The notes below the pieces were generated by a model. It worked only from the letters and a program-made list of their open reading frames with translations. It had not been told where the DNA came from and did no database searches. Positions 27,201 through 34,665 of a DNA stretch of 64,000 bases are shown here, in pieces; the first letter of the stretch is position 1, and every line of letters starts with the position of its first letter. A program made the position numbers and the translations under genes. This stretch comes from JABWAJ01 sp038323375 (GTDB lineage: Bacteria > Bacteroidota > Bacteroidia > Chitinophagales > Saprospiraceae), in the NCBI GenBank assembly GCA_038323375.1, contig JBBQGV010000001.1, forward strand, positions 85,753-149,752, read 5' to 3'.

Positions 27201-28825
27201 ATATCTGCGATGACCCAGCGCCAGGGGCTTTTCGTATCCCGGTTGCGCCAATAACGGTTGTTGTAGTCTGCAATGCGGTAGCCGATAAAAACCCGGTGTA
27301 TGGCGTAATTGATGAACTCGTTCAAGTCAATTCTGGAAGCTACGTAAGCATAATGAGCCGTATCCACCAGATCGTGGCTGCTGATGTATTGTTGCAAGTT
27401 GGTAAAATCGTGGGAATCGCCTGCAACCACCTGAAGGCTGTCTTCTAAATAATCGAGGTTGGCAGCGTTGATCCCATGATTGGCAGCAACGTATTGTTCG
27501 TCCAAACGCTCCCGAATCTCATAAATGCCGTGGTATTCCCCGTTGACAAAAACCACGCAGGGTTTGTACGCCTGATGGTCGAGGTCCATTTTGTTTTTCA
27601 TCAGACCGACTGCCAGGCCATCCCGGAAATACGCTAAGTTGTAGTCGTTGCCTCCATTGCGCAGCAGGAAGGAAGAAAAAGTTGAAATGGGTTTGTCTTC
27701 AAAGAGTTGATAGCGCAATACATCGTCTCCATATTTGGATTTAAAACGAACGGATAAGGGTCTTTGCGGCAAATTGTAAATGGTTGTGCCAAAAATCCTC
27801 AACCCTGCGCCGACCTGAAAAGCGCGCTCGCCGGAGGGTTCAAAATATTCTAGGGTCGCCGGAATTTCCCGGTCTTTGATGGCATTTTGCAGGATGCCAA
27901 AATCGAAATCAAAAAGGTTGGCTCCATTGGTCGCAATGGAAATAACGGGCAGGTTGATGTTTTCACCAATAAAATAGGAATGTGTGACGACTTCGCCTGG
28001 CAATTTCCCCGGCTCGTAAACCCTGGCTTTGATGGCGTAGTTGCGGTTGAGGTTGAAACTACCGGAAAAAACGGATGAATTTCGGGTCGGCGTAGATCCG
28101 TCGAAGGTAAAGCGTATTGCTGCGCCGGGGTGAGCCGTTGCAATTTGCAGTGGTTGAGCCGAAGCATAAAATCCGCCGGGAATCGAAAATACAGGATCGC
28201 CTGCATAAAGCAGGGAAGCCGCACCATAAGCCGAGTTAACCGTTCCGGGGGTTGGCTCACTGAAATACACCCATTCTAAAGGGTTCTGCGGATTGCGACC
28301 GTAGGACAGGTCGTCGCTCTGCACTCCAAATGTAATTTCATGCACCAATTGCCCTTGTGGATTAAACAGGCCGAGGTATTCCCCTTCGCTGCTCAGCTTG
28401 AAGTTGGCATGCAAATTTCCAACGGTTACGATGGTGTTCCGATAAATGCTGAACGCGGTATCTCCGGGATGTTTGTCGTGGTCGTCGGCCCAGATAATCA
28501 GGTATTCCTGAGGTTGTAAGCTCATTTCAGGGAGTGCCCATTTGTCCTTATTTCCCTCGTCGTCGGTCAGGGTGTAATTGTTCAGATTAACCGGATTTGC
28601 AGAGGCATTGTACAATTCGATAAAATCTGCAAATTCCCCAAAATCAGGATCGTGAGCAGTAGCAGTATTTACGGCAAGTATTTCATTGATGCGCAGTTGG
28701 CCATAAGCCGGGGATTGGACAAACAGAAAAAAGCCCAGCAGGATAACGCTATGGAACGCCGAAATAATAACTTCCCGATTTGGGCGGTGGCTTTTCCCAC
28801 CGGACTTCGTTGCTTCGTCGGTCAC
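24209..28825 (-). CDS. Large T9SS-exported protein: lamin-tail, CotH, beta-helix domains
   Basis: About 1538 residues. In order (rough, from GTG 28825): signal peptide with hydrophobic core ending near 42, lamin-tail domain (about 43-195), chitobiase-like beta segment (200-270), CotH-kinase-like domain (270-650, with YFRDGLAVGLM, GIYEIRERLDEQYV and WRWVIADMEHAFG), right-handed parallel beta-helix (760-1140), two more lamin-tail domains, and a T9SS type A C-terminal domain with LYPNPFENRFWI. It is exported and probably surface-anchored. No ATG lies near the signal peptide. The frame is open to ATG 28942, which overlaps the upstream gene; the closest candidate is GTG 28825 inside an inverted-repeat element. 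Third gene of a T9SS cluster. Confidence 0.85.
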   Translation of the reverse strand: MTDEATKSGGKSHRPNREVIISAFHSVILLGFFLFVQSPAYGQLRINEILAVNTATAHDPDFGEFADFIELYNASANPVNLNNYTLTDDEGNKDKWALPEMSLQPQEYLIIWADDHDKHPGDTAFSIYRNTIVTVGNLHANFKLSSEGEYLGLFNPQGQLVHEITFGVQSDDLSYGRNPQNPLEWVYFSEPTPGTVNSAYGAASLLYAGDPVFSIPGGFYASAQPLQIATAHPGAAIRFTFDGSTPTRNSSVFSGSFNLNRNYAIKARVYEPGKLPGEVVTHSYFIGENINLPVISIATNGANLFDFDFGILQNAIKDREIPATLEYFEPSGERAFQVGAGLRIFGTTIYNLPQRPLSVRFKSKYGDDVLRYQLFEDKPISTFSSFLLRNGGNDYNLAYFRDGLAVGLMKNKMDLDHQAYKPCVVFVNGEYHGIYEIRERLDEQYVAANHGINAANLDYLEDSLQVVAGDSHDFTNLQQYISSHDLVDTAHYAYVASRIDLNEFINYAIHRVFIGYRIADYNNRYWRNRDTKSPWRWVIADMEHAFGQLSGDNYQDNTLGKLAGHTGDLPEWSTFLLNNLLKNDAFRDEFMQRFAAYLNTIYQPSETLPVVDSLKALLELQMPRHIARWNSPISMAVWQGNVNFIKTFLQNRPHYLRQHLTAELNRPDSALITMRIAGNGKVQLCGVLFADTLMQGHFFKNAAISLMAIPEPGHRFVEWLGLNSVSRETTLMPMGDTAFIAVFEPVGISIIPPLIETDTTLSAALSPWYGLRDIVVKPGARLTVEAGVEIRMTDQVSITVEGGLRLEGTPAQKIVVRPDPEPAARKPFFNPTGRWGAIIAMQASDTIFIRHANITGGSTGTDRELYFATLSAYDSPVRIEHTTISGGGQPLYAKGSSAYIGYSTFHTFNACNGFISLFEMTAPVVEYCTFQGNRAPDTDAIDLKSISDGLIRHNHIYGFFGSNCDGIDLGIYAINNRIEYNRIHDCTDKGISIGSQSNALILRNVIYDCDIGVAVKDSLATAYLDQNTFFGNNFAVACYEKSTLRGGGTAYIKNTIMTASLTASVLVDEKSFVQVTYSLSDREALAGVGNLNTDPQLVHPTTGNFELQPTSPGINSGDPSSPNDPDGSRADMGAYYTHNGLYGLTVHVNELSYHPPANRFTGDWVELHNRSSEAVDLSYWTIAHGSHEFVLPFNTLVAAGGYLVICEDTILFKTQHPNVANYIGNLHFEMSNKAGKVALYDSGGNLVHSMRYADFRPWPPLADGLGATVELDQLKEGNQVPDWRESYVLLGTPGAVNSLRPDRSGLYLNELMASNSETLADEYGEYDDWFELYNATADSLNIGGLYFTDNFALPNKWQVPLHTPEQTTLPPGGYLLLWADEQSGQGLLHAEFKLGASGEALGIFQRVSDGYELMESLTFGSQDEDVAWGRYPDGGPETAFLSPTPGSSNVLTHLSKKNTEPLLLYPNPFENRFWIPLEQLPKPCQVTVLNILGQPLWASGPVWEDQVTYQRGQSAGGLLIVVVVDGVGRRYLGKVVGK

Positions 28826-28912
28826 GTAGCTTTGGCTACGCTCCCTTCTTGCGCCTTGTCCGCCGGAAAAATCCCCACGCCGAAAACGCGAACTTATTAT
28901 TGCGATGTTCCT
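28752..28912 (+). repeat. Inverted-repeat (MITE-like) element, copy 1, at a gene junction
   Basis: A 161-base element with imperfect terminal inverted repeats (left GGAACGCCGAAATAATAACT; right, read inverted, AGGAACATCGCAATAATAAG). Its core CGTAGCTTTGGCTACGCTCC plus CTTCTTGCGCCTTG is shared with the element at 32256-32439 in the same orientation. It lies exactly between two T9SS genes: its right end covers part of the stop codon of the upstream gene (28911-28913), and on the minus strand it contains GTG 28825, the best start of the downstream gene. Confidence 0.75.
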
Positions 28913-30581
28913 ATATTTTGACCAGTTTTTGTACCGACACATATTCGTCTATTTGTATGCTGAGGAAATAAATACCTGGCGCCACATCCCCCGCGTCTAC
29001 CCGGATATGTTGGTCAACGGCTTCGTAGCGTCCCTGTTTTACCAGACGGCCATCTGCGCCAAAAATGCTAATTGTGGCCAATTTGCCGGACTGTCTTTTC
29101 AGGGGGATGAAAAAGCAATCATTTGCGGGATTGGGGAAAATCGGCGCAAAAAATTCCGGTGCCTCCGGGCGAATATTGGTTAGCTGACCGTCAAAACGCC
29201 CCAAAAAACCGATGGTCTTTTTGCCATAGCGGGCGGGCCTTTGGTGTACGTAGATGGAGTCCACCATGCCATTATTGGTCAGCGTATGGTTGCCGAATGT
29301 AATCGCATCGGATTCAAACAACCCACCTAAATACAGCCGGTTGTCGGAAGTTGCGAGTACGGCACTGGCTTCATCCCAGAAACCGCCGCCGACAGATTTG
29401 CCCCAGAGTTCTTCTCCGGCAGGGCTGTATTTGAACAAAAAAACCTGTGGGTAAAAGTAATTAATGCCGAAAACATTGAGCAATGGTTGCCCTGCAAACC
29501 AAAGCGAGTCGCTGAAAAAAGACCCCGCCACATAAATATTACTACTGTCGTCGGTACTGACGCTTTTGGCAAGATCCAGACTCAGACCCAGGGTTTGTCC
29601 CCCCGCGCTTTTGTGCCACACAGCGGTCAGGTCAAGGGTGTACTTGACCAAATGAATCGCTGAAGATGCCAAAGGCCAGCCCCAACCGAATTGATACTTG
29701 AGCAATTCTCCACAAGCGTAAATGGAATTGTCATCTACCGCCAGGTCGTTGATTTTATGCAGTTGCCCGCTTGCCATACCCTGGAGGTAGACACCCGACG
29801 CGTCGTATTTTGCAATAAACCCGGCATAACTCGTATCGCAGGCCAGCGTGTTGTTGTTGCCAAACGAAACAGACCCGTATAATGTGCCCGCGAGGTAAAG
29901 GTTTTCTTCGTTGTCAATAGCCAGCGTCGTCGTTTCTAAGCTGCCACCGATAACGGTGCCGTAACGCGTCCAGAGCAAGTTGTTGCCGCTGTCTATTTTG
30001 GTTAAAAAAGTATGGATGGCCGTCAGGGTAAATTTGTCCAAGGTATGCCCCGACACATAGACGTTTCCGCTGGCATCCACCTCCAATCCGGTAATTTGTT
30101 CAACTTCAGCCGTGCCGATGGCTCTGACCCAGGCAATGGAGCGGTCGGCGTTGTATTTGATCACGAACCCATCCGACTCCCCTGCGTTGAACAAGGTGCC
30201 AGAGCCAATGTCAAGCGTGAGGCTGAAAAAATTTCCGGCTACATAAATGTTGCCGTTATGGTCAGCAGCGACGGCTGTGGTAAAATCCCGGCCTGCACCG
30301 CCAATTCGGGTTGCCCATTCATAGCCGCCATTTTCGTTGCAAATGGCCACAAAGGCATCATCCTGGCCGGCGTTGTCAAGCGTTTCGTTGCCCAAAGTCA
30401 GGGTAGCAGCCGCAAACGAACCGGCCACAAGCAATTTCGTCTCATTGTATTTTTTGAGGGTTTCCACCTTCGTATTGCTGTTGGCCGTTCCCAGCGCATG
30501 GACCCAGAGCCAGTTTTGCCCAAAGGCATTTCCGTGTACAAGCAGGCAGAACCCTGCAAACAACCAGCTTTTTCTTTTCAT
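28911..30581 (-). CDS. T9SS-exported beta-propeller-like repeat protein
   Basis: A 556-residue secreted protein: signal peptide (MKRKSWLFAGFCLLVHGNAFG), then about six to seven SBBP-like repeats of the form DxxGNIYVAGxF and DGFVIKYNADRSIAWVRAIG, and a C-terminal T9SS sorting domain (PIFPNPANDCFFIPL to VSVQKLVKI). The fold is probably a beta-propeller at the cell surface or in the medium; no enzyme motif is seen. It is a tandem paralogue of the next gene upstream, 6 bases away, so both belong to one transcript. Confidence 0.88.
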   Translation of the reverse strand: MKRKSWLFAGFCLLVHGNAFGQNWLWVHALGTANSNTKVETLKKYNETKLLVAGSFAAATLTLGNETLDNAGQDDAFVAICNENGGYEWATRIGGAGRDFTTAVAADHNGNIYVAGNFFSLTLDIGSGTLFNAGESDGFVIKYNADRSIAWVRAIGTAEVEQITGLEVDASGNVYVSGHTLDKFTLTAIHTFLTKIDSGNNLLWTRYGTVIGGSLETTTLAIDNEENLYLAGTLYGSVSFGNNNTLACDTSYAGFIAKYDASGVYLQGMASGQLHKINDLAVDDNSIYACGELLKYQFGWGWPLASSAIHLVKYTLDLTAVWHKSAGGQTLGLSLDLAKSVSTDDSSNIYVAGSFFSDSLWFAGQPLLNVFGINYFYPQVFLFKYSPAGEELWGKSVGGGFWDEASAVLATSDNRLYLGGLFESDAITFGNHTLTNNGMVDSIYVHQRPARYGKKTIGFLGRFDGQLTNIRPEAPEFFAPIFPNPANDCFFIPLKRQSGKLATISIFGADGRLVKQGRYEAVDQHIRVDAGDVAPGIYFLSIQIDEYVSVQKLVKI

Positions 30582-30587
30582 AGCGTT

Positions 30588-32234
30588 TTAATTTTTCAAG
30601 ATGCGGATGATTTGTTTTTTATTGACAAACAGGAGGTAAGTGCCGGATGGGAGGGCTTCTATATTGACGAAATTTCCCCGCCCATTTAGCAATTGCCGGC
30701 CATAAAGGTCGCATACCTGATAGGAAATTTCCGCTGAAAAATGAACCAGCGACTGCGCCGGGTTGGGGTAACACGCAAAATAAGGCATGCCGGGAAGCGG
30801 CACACTGGAAATATCACCAGAAAATTTGGCTAAGAGTCCAAGCGTTTTCCGAAAATATACGGGGGTAATGGCATGCACAATAAAGCTGTCAAGTGCGCCG
30901 ACGTTTTGCAATTGGATACCATTGACCGAAAAACTGGCAGATTGGTAAGCGCCTCCCGTAAAAAACTCATCTTCTCCGGTCACCAAAAGGGCAGTTCCAA
31001 CGTCGTTGATGTTGCCTCCGAGCGTTTTGCCATAAATTTCGTTGCCCCCGGCGTCATATTTCAAAATTAAGGCCTGGCTGTAGTAAAAAAAGCCCTGTTG
31101 GATGTTTTCAAGGGTATCGCCATTGAAAACCAGGTTGTTGGCATGCAGGTATCCTGTTGTGTAAACATTGCCCATGTCGTCGTGGTCAATGGCTTTGACA
31201 ACGTCTAAGGTGCCGCTCCACGAGTTGGCGTTGTTCGGAGTTCTTTGCCAGACCAACTCCAGGTTGTCGCTGTATTTTGAAACATAGATTTTTGATCGCG
31301 CCTGTGGGTAAGTAGGTCCTGCAATGATAAAAAACGGCTGTATTTTTTCACCGCAGGCATATACATGGCCAGCACTGTACGTGAGGTCGTTTAGTTGGTA
31401 AACATTGGTATCTAAAACAGCAGAAACGGGGTCGCCATCAAGGGTGTATTTTGCGAGAAAACCGCTGTTCGCATAGTCATACTCTCCGAAAAACAAGTCT
31501 TCTTCCTGCAAGCTTTCAAGGGTATCTAAGCCGTTGAATGCTAATTTTCCTTTTACAGTGCCAGCCCAGTAGCAATGGTTATCGTCGTCGAGCGCGAGAG
31601 CTGTGCTTTTGTTGCTGCCTTCTGAGGAACTGATGGTTTTTTGCCACAGCAACGTGTTGTCCCCGTCTATTTTCAACAAAAGGAGATCATCTCCGGTATG
31701 GCCACAGGCGTAGAGCTTACCCTCGCTGTCAACCACAAGCCCGGTAATGGCATCGTTTTGGCCAGCCCCGACACTGCGCGCCCAGGCTACGGTTTTGTCG
31801 GCATTGTATTTCACTAGAAAGCCGTCGGACTCGCCAAGGTTGAACAGCAAATGGCTTCCGATGTTCATGGAAAGGCTGCTGAAGCTGCCGCCCACATATA
31901 AGCCGCCGTCGGAGGCTGCCGCGACACAGGATGCGAACTCGCGCCCGGCACCGCCAATTCGGGTTGCCCAGGAATAATCGCCATCGTCACTACAAATGGC
32001 AACAAAAGCGTCGTCTTGTCCGGCACCGCTCAGGTTTTGGCTGCCCAAGTTCAAAGCGGCGGCTGCAAAAGAGCCGGCCAGCAATACTTTATCGCCTTCG
32101 TACCTGGCAAGGGCACTGATTTTGGTGTCGCTATCCGGCGCGCCGAGGCTTTTTGCCCATTCCCAATTCTGGGCTGTTGCGCTGACCGCCCATAAAAAAA
32201 CAAGGATGAAAAGCGAGGAGCGCTGTGGTGTCAT
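30588..32234 (-). CDS. T9SS-exported beta-propeller-like repeat protein, paralogue
   Basis: A 548-residue paralogue of the downstream gene: the same opening after the signal peptide (QNWEWAKSLG versus QNWLWVHALG), the shared segments GQDDAFVAIC, RIGGAGRE/D and ESDGFxxKYNAD, SBBP-like repeats and a C-terminal T9SS domain (CYPNPAQSLVHF to KKQIIRILKN). This is first in a minus-strand cluster of three exported proteins. The inverted-repeat element copy 2 ends 21 bases upstream of its ATG and may carry or interrupt the promoter. Confidence 0.88.
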   Translation of the reverse strand: MTPQRSSLFILVFLWAVSATAQNWEWAKSLGAPDSDTKISALARYEGDKVLLAGSFAAAALNLGSQNLSGAGQDDAFVAICSDDGDYSWATRIGGAGREFASCVAAASDGGLYVGGSFSSLSMNIGSHLLFNLGESDGFLVKYNADKTVAWARSVGAGQNDAITGLVVDSEGKLYACGHTGDDLLLLKIDGDNTLLWQKTISSSEGSNKSTALALDDDNHCYWAGTVKGKLAFNGLDTLESLQEEDLFFGEYDYANSGFLAKYTLDGDPVSAVLDTNVYQLNDLTYSAGHVYACGEKIQPFFIIAGPTYPQARSKIYVSKYSDNLELVWQRTPNNANSWSGTLDVVKAIDHDDMGNVYTTGYLHANNLVFNGDTLENIQQGFFYYSQALILKYDAGGNEIYGKTLGGNINDVGTALLVTGEDEFFTGGAYQSASFSVNGIQLQNVGALDSFIVHAITPVYFRKTLGLLAKFSGDISSVPLPGMPYFACYPNPAQSLVHFSAEISYQVCDLYGRQLLNGRGNFVNIEALPSGTYLLFVNKKQIIRILKN

Positions 32235-32255
32235 GGTGCGTCGTTGTTGGTGTTT

Positions 32256-32439
32256 AGGAGCGTGTCGTAAATAACTTACCCGTTTGCGCGGTGGCTTTTT
32301 CCATCATGCAGCGTTGATCCTCGGTCGCGAAGCTTAGGCTATGCTCCCTTCTCGCGCCTTGCCTGATGAAAAAATCTGACATGCTGAGCCTGTCGAAGCA
32401 CCTCGCCCAATTCACGAAACTTATTTACGAAACGCTCCT
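32256..32439 (+). repeat. Inverted-repeat (MITE-like) element, copy 2
   Basis: A 184-base element bounded by inverted ends AGGAGCGTGTCGTAAATAAC (from 32256) and, read inverted, AGGAGCGTTTCGTAAATAAG (to 32439). The core CTTAGGCTATGCTCCCTTCT plus CGCGCCTTGCCTGATG matches copy 1. A TGACATGCTGAGCCTGTCGA segment near its right half may be a nested intergenic repeat. It occupies the region directly upstream of the first gene of the T9SS cluster. Confidence 0.8.
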
Positions 32440-32528
32440 TACTTAAAGACAGAATAAAACGACAGGTGGTTGGGTGAGGTGTGAAGACTTCAACTGTTCT
32501 CTATAATTCTTTGCTGGCTCCTTAGGAA

Positions 32529-32642
32529 ACACAAGCGCTCAGTGGCCACCGGATGGATTTGTCTGAACTTCCACCCGGTGTGTATTTTGTCAAAGTCATG
32601 GCAGACTCGAAGTGTTTTGTGCAGAAATTTGTGAAAAACTGA
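32529..32642 (+). pseudogene. Orphan T9SS C-terminal domain remnant
   Basis: After TAG 32523 the frame encodes HRMDLSELPPGVYFVKVM, then FVQKFVKN and stop. This is the unmistakable end of a T9SS type A sorting domain (LPxGVYFVKV ... QKFVK). There is no signal peptide, cargo or PNP motif in front, so it is the 3' end of a lost gene, on the strand opposite to the T9SS cluster. Confidence 0.75.
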
Positions 32643-32800
32643 ATCCCTATTTCCAATGAAAACAAGGGCATTGCATAAGGGCTTTCTCCTATGGCCCTAT
32701 CAGATCTATTTTGCAAGGAACAAGTTGGAACAAATATGCACCCACGCTGTTTCAAAAGCCGTAGAATTGCGGTTTATCGAATAAAAATCATGCGGCATAC

Positions 32801-33034
32801 ATGTTAAAGGCCACAAGCGCGGCGCTTGAAAACACAATGAACATTGGCGGGACATTGGTTTCCAATTTAGATCCCAAGTATGGAGTGACAAAAGACGATT
32901 TGAAGAAAATGGCATCCGGATCAATCACAGGAATTCGAGTAGTTATTTCGAAAAAAAACTACGATGTGGAGGTGAAACCAAAGCAATCCAAAAAAATACA
33001 ACAAGCCCTGAATTGCTTTATGAAAGACATCTAA
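32801..33034 (+). CDS. Small hypothetical protein, possibly a gene remnant
   Basis: A 77-residue lysine-rich frame (NIGGTLVSNLDPKYGVTKDD, ending IQQALNCFMKDI) with protein-like composition but no recognised family or signal peptide. It sits in a relic zone, and an adjacent short frame upstream ends in similarly helical sequence, so this may be the 3' part of a disrupted gene rather than a functional one. Confidence 0.35.
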   Translation: MLKATSAALENTMNIGGTLVSNLDPKYGVTKDDLKKMASGSITGIRVVISKKNYDVEVKPKQSKKIQQALNCFMKDI

Positions 33035-33177
33035 TCAAAAAATAATGGTGTGGTACGCCAATGATGCTGCGCCATTGAAATTGTTGAATTTAATAGATCA
33101 AGACAGTATGTCAGGAATACCGGAAGCGCGCGAATTTGCTTATTCCGTGGTTTAAGTAACTACTTTTTTTTTAAAAA

Positions 33178-33225
33178 TATTTACTCAGCCAAAATTTTCT
33201 TGTTAGATAAAAAACAAAAATGGAT
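33178..33225. repeat. AT-rich motif shared with 51778-51820
   Basis: ATTTACTCAG, then AATTTTCTT, then AACAAAAA in that order and nearly the same spacing occur both here and at 51778-51820. Both copies lie in intergenic DNA upstream of minus-strand-flanking genes. It could be a small dispersed repeat or a shared regulatory site. Confidence 0.4.
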
Positions 33226-33252
33226 GAGTAACCATTTGGACCTTGTTGGGGT

Positions 33253-33290
33253 TTTGGCGGAGTAGAGGATTCCTCCCCGCCTCCGCCAAA
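33253..33290 (-). terminator. Hairpin after xylA
   Basis: Ten-base perfect arms TTTGGCGGAG (33253-33262) and CTCCGCCAAA (33281-33290), extended imperfectly outward by GGG/CCC, start 10 bases past the xylA stop on the minus strand. This position suits a terminator of the xylBA operon, although no long U-run follows. Confidence 0.55.
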
Positions 33291-33299
33291 CCCAAAACT

Positions 33300-34652
33300 T
33301 CAAATATACCGGTTTATAATATGCTCAAACAACTCTTGCTTTCCACTGCGTTGAGCCGGTTCACCTTGCTGCGCGGCAATTTTTGCCAATTCCGCCAACC
33401 CCAGCTTCCCATTCTCAAAATCTTTGCCACTTCCCGCATCGAATGAAGCGTAACGCTCCTGCCGGAGTTTTTGGTAATCAGACTTTGACAGAATGTCATC
33501 GGCTGCTAACAATGCCCGTGCAAAAGCGTCCATGCCCCCGATATGCGCATAAAAAATATCCTCCAGGTCAGTGGAATTGCGGCGGGTTTTTGCATCGAAA
33601 TTGATGCCGCCACCCCGCAGGCCGCCGGTTTCTAGGAATACCAGCATCGCCTCTGTCAATTCATAAACGTCAATCGGGAACTGGTCGGTATCCCAACCAT
33701 TTTGGTTGTCGCCCCGGTTGGCGTCAAGGCTGCCGAGCATACCCGCATTGGCGGCCACCTGCATTTCGTGCTGCATGGTGTGTTGGGCCAATGTGGCGTG
33801 GTTGAACTCCAGATTCAGTTTAAAATCGTCCATCAGCCCGTATTCCCGCAGGAAACCGATGCAAGTCGCAGCATCGAAATCGTATTGGTGCTTACTCGGT
33901 TCCATGGGCTTAGGCTCGATGAAAAAAGAGCCTTTGAAGCCATTTGCCCGGGCGTAATCTTTGGCCGCGTGCAGGAAAGCCGCCATGTGGTCCAATTCCC
34001 GTTTCAGGTTGGTGTTGAGCAGCGACATGTAGCCTTCCCGGCCGCCCCAAAACACGTAGTTTTCGCCGCCGAGTTTGATGGTGGCGTCCAATGCGTTTTT
34101 CACCTGGCCCCCTGCATGAGCAACCACGGCAAAATCAGGATTAGTGGCTGCGCCGTTCATGTAGCGCGGGTTGGAAAACAGATTTGCTGTGCCCCAGAGC
34201 GGTTTAACGCCGCTGGCTTGTTGTTTTTCAAGCGCATAATCGGTGATGGATTCCAATCGTTTTTGACTTTCCAACAGGGTAGGGGCTTCTGCCACCAGAT
34301 CGTAGTCGTGGAAACAATAGTAGGGGAGTCCTAATTTGGTGATGAACTCAAATCCTGCATCCATTTTTGCTTTTGCTTGTTCAAGCGGGTCGCTTTTTGC
34401 AAGCCAGGGAAAGTTTTTAGTCGGGGCGCCAAATGGATCGCCGCCGGCACCGCAGAGCGTATGCCACCAGGCCACTGCAAATTTGAAGTGTTCTTTCATC
34501 GTTTTATTTCCAACAACACGATCTTCCTCGTACCATCGGAAAGCGAGCGGATTGTCAGATTCGCGTCCCTCGAAAGGGATACGTCCGATGCCTTTGAAGA
34601 ATTCTTTTTCTCCCAGGCTTAAGGTGATTTTTGTTGAATTGGATGATGCCAT
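33300..34652 (-). CDS. xylA: Xylose isomerase
   Basis: Converts D-xylose to D-xylulose; TIM-barrel, metal-dependent. The family signatures FHDYDLV (catalytic His), EPKPMEPSKHQYD (metal Glu and Lys), NLEFNHATLA and DANRGDNQNGWDTDQFP (metal ligands) are present. Starting at ATG 34652 (MASSNS) gives 450 residues, the usual class II size; nine further upstream codons lie in the intergenic gap and the xylB end. It is 13 bases after xylB. Confidence 0.96.
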   Translation of the reverse strand: MASSNSTKITLSLGEKEFFKGIGRIPFEGRESDNPLAFRWYEEDRVVGNKTMKEHFKFAVAWWHTLCGAGGDPFGAPTKNFPWLAKSDPLEQAKAKMDAGFEFITKLGLPYYCFHDYDLVAEAPTLLESQKRLESITDYALEKQQASGVKPLWGTANLFSNPRYMNGAATNPDFAVVAHAGGQVKNALDATIKLGGENYVFWGGREGYMSLLNTNLKRELDHMAAFLHAAKDYARANGFKGSFFIEPKPMEPSKHQYDFDAATCIGFLREYGLMDDFKLNLEFNHATLAQHTMQHEMQVAANAGMLGSLDANRGDNQNGWDTDQFPIDVYELTEAMLVFLETGGLRGGGINFDAKTRRNSTDLEDIFYAHIGGMDAFARALLAADDILSKSDYQKLRQERYASFDAGSGKDFENGKLGLAELAKIAAQQGEPAQRSGKQELFEHIINRYI

Positions 34653-34665
34653 TACTGGTTTTAAA

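Larger units (their letters stand above)
32643..33252. other. Gene-poor relic zone between T9SS cluster and xyl operon
   Basis: About 600 bases with no confident gene. A 42-codon frame from ATG 32655 (MKTRALHKGF start) and the 77-codon frame at 32801 could be two parts of one broken gene. A conserved AT-rich motif lies at 33178-33225. Nothing else is recognised. Confidence 0.45.
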
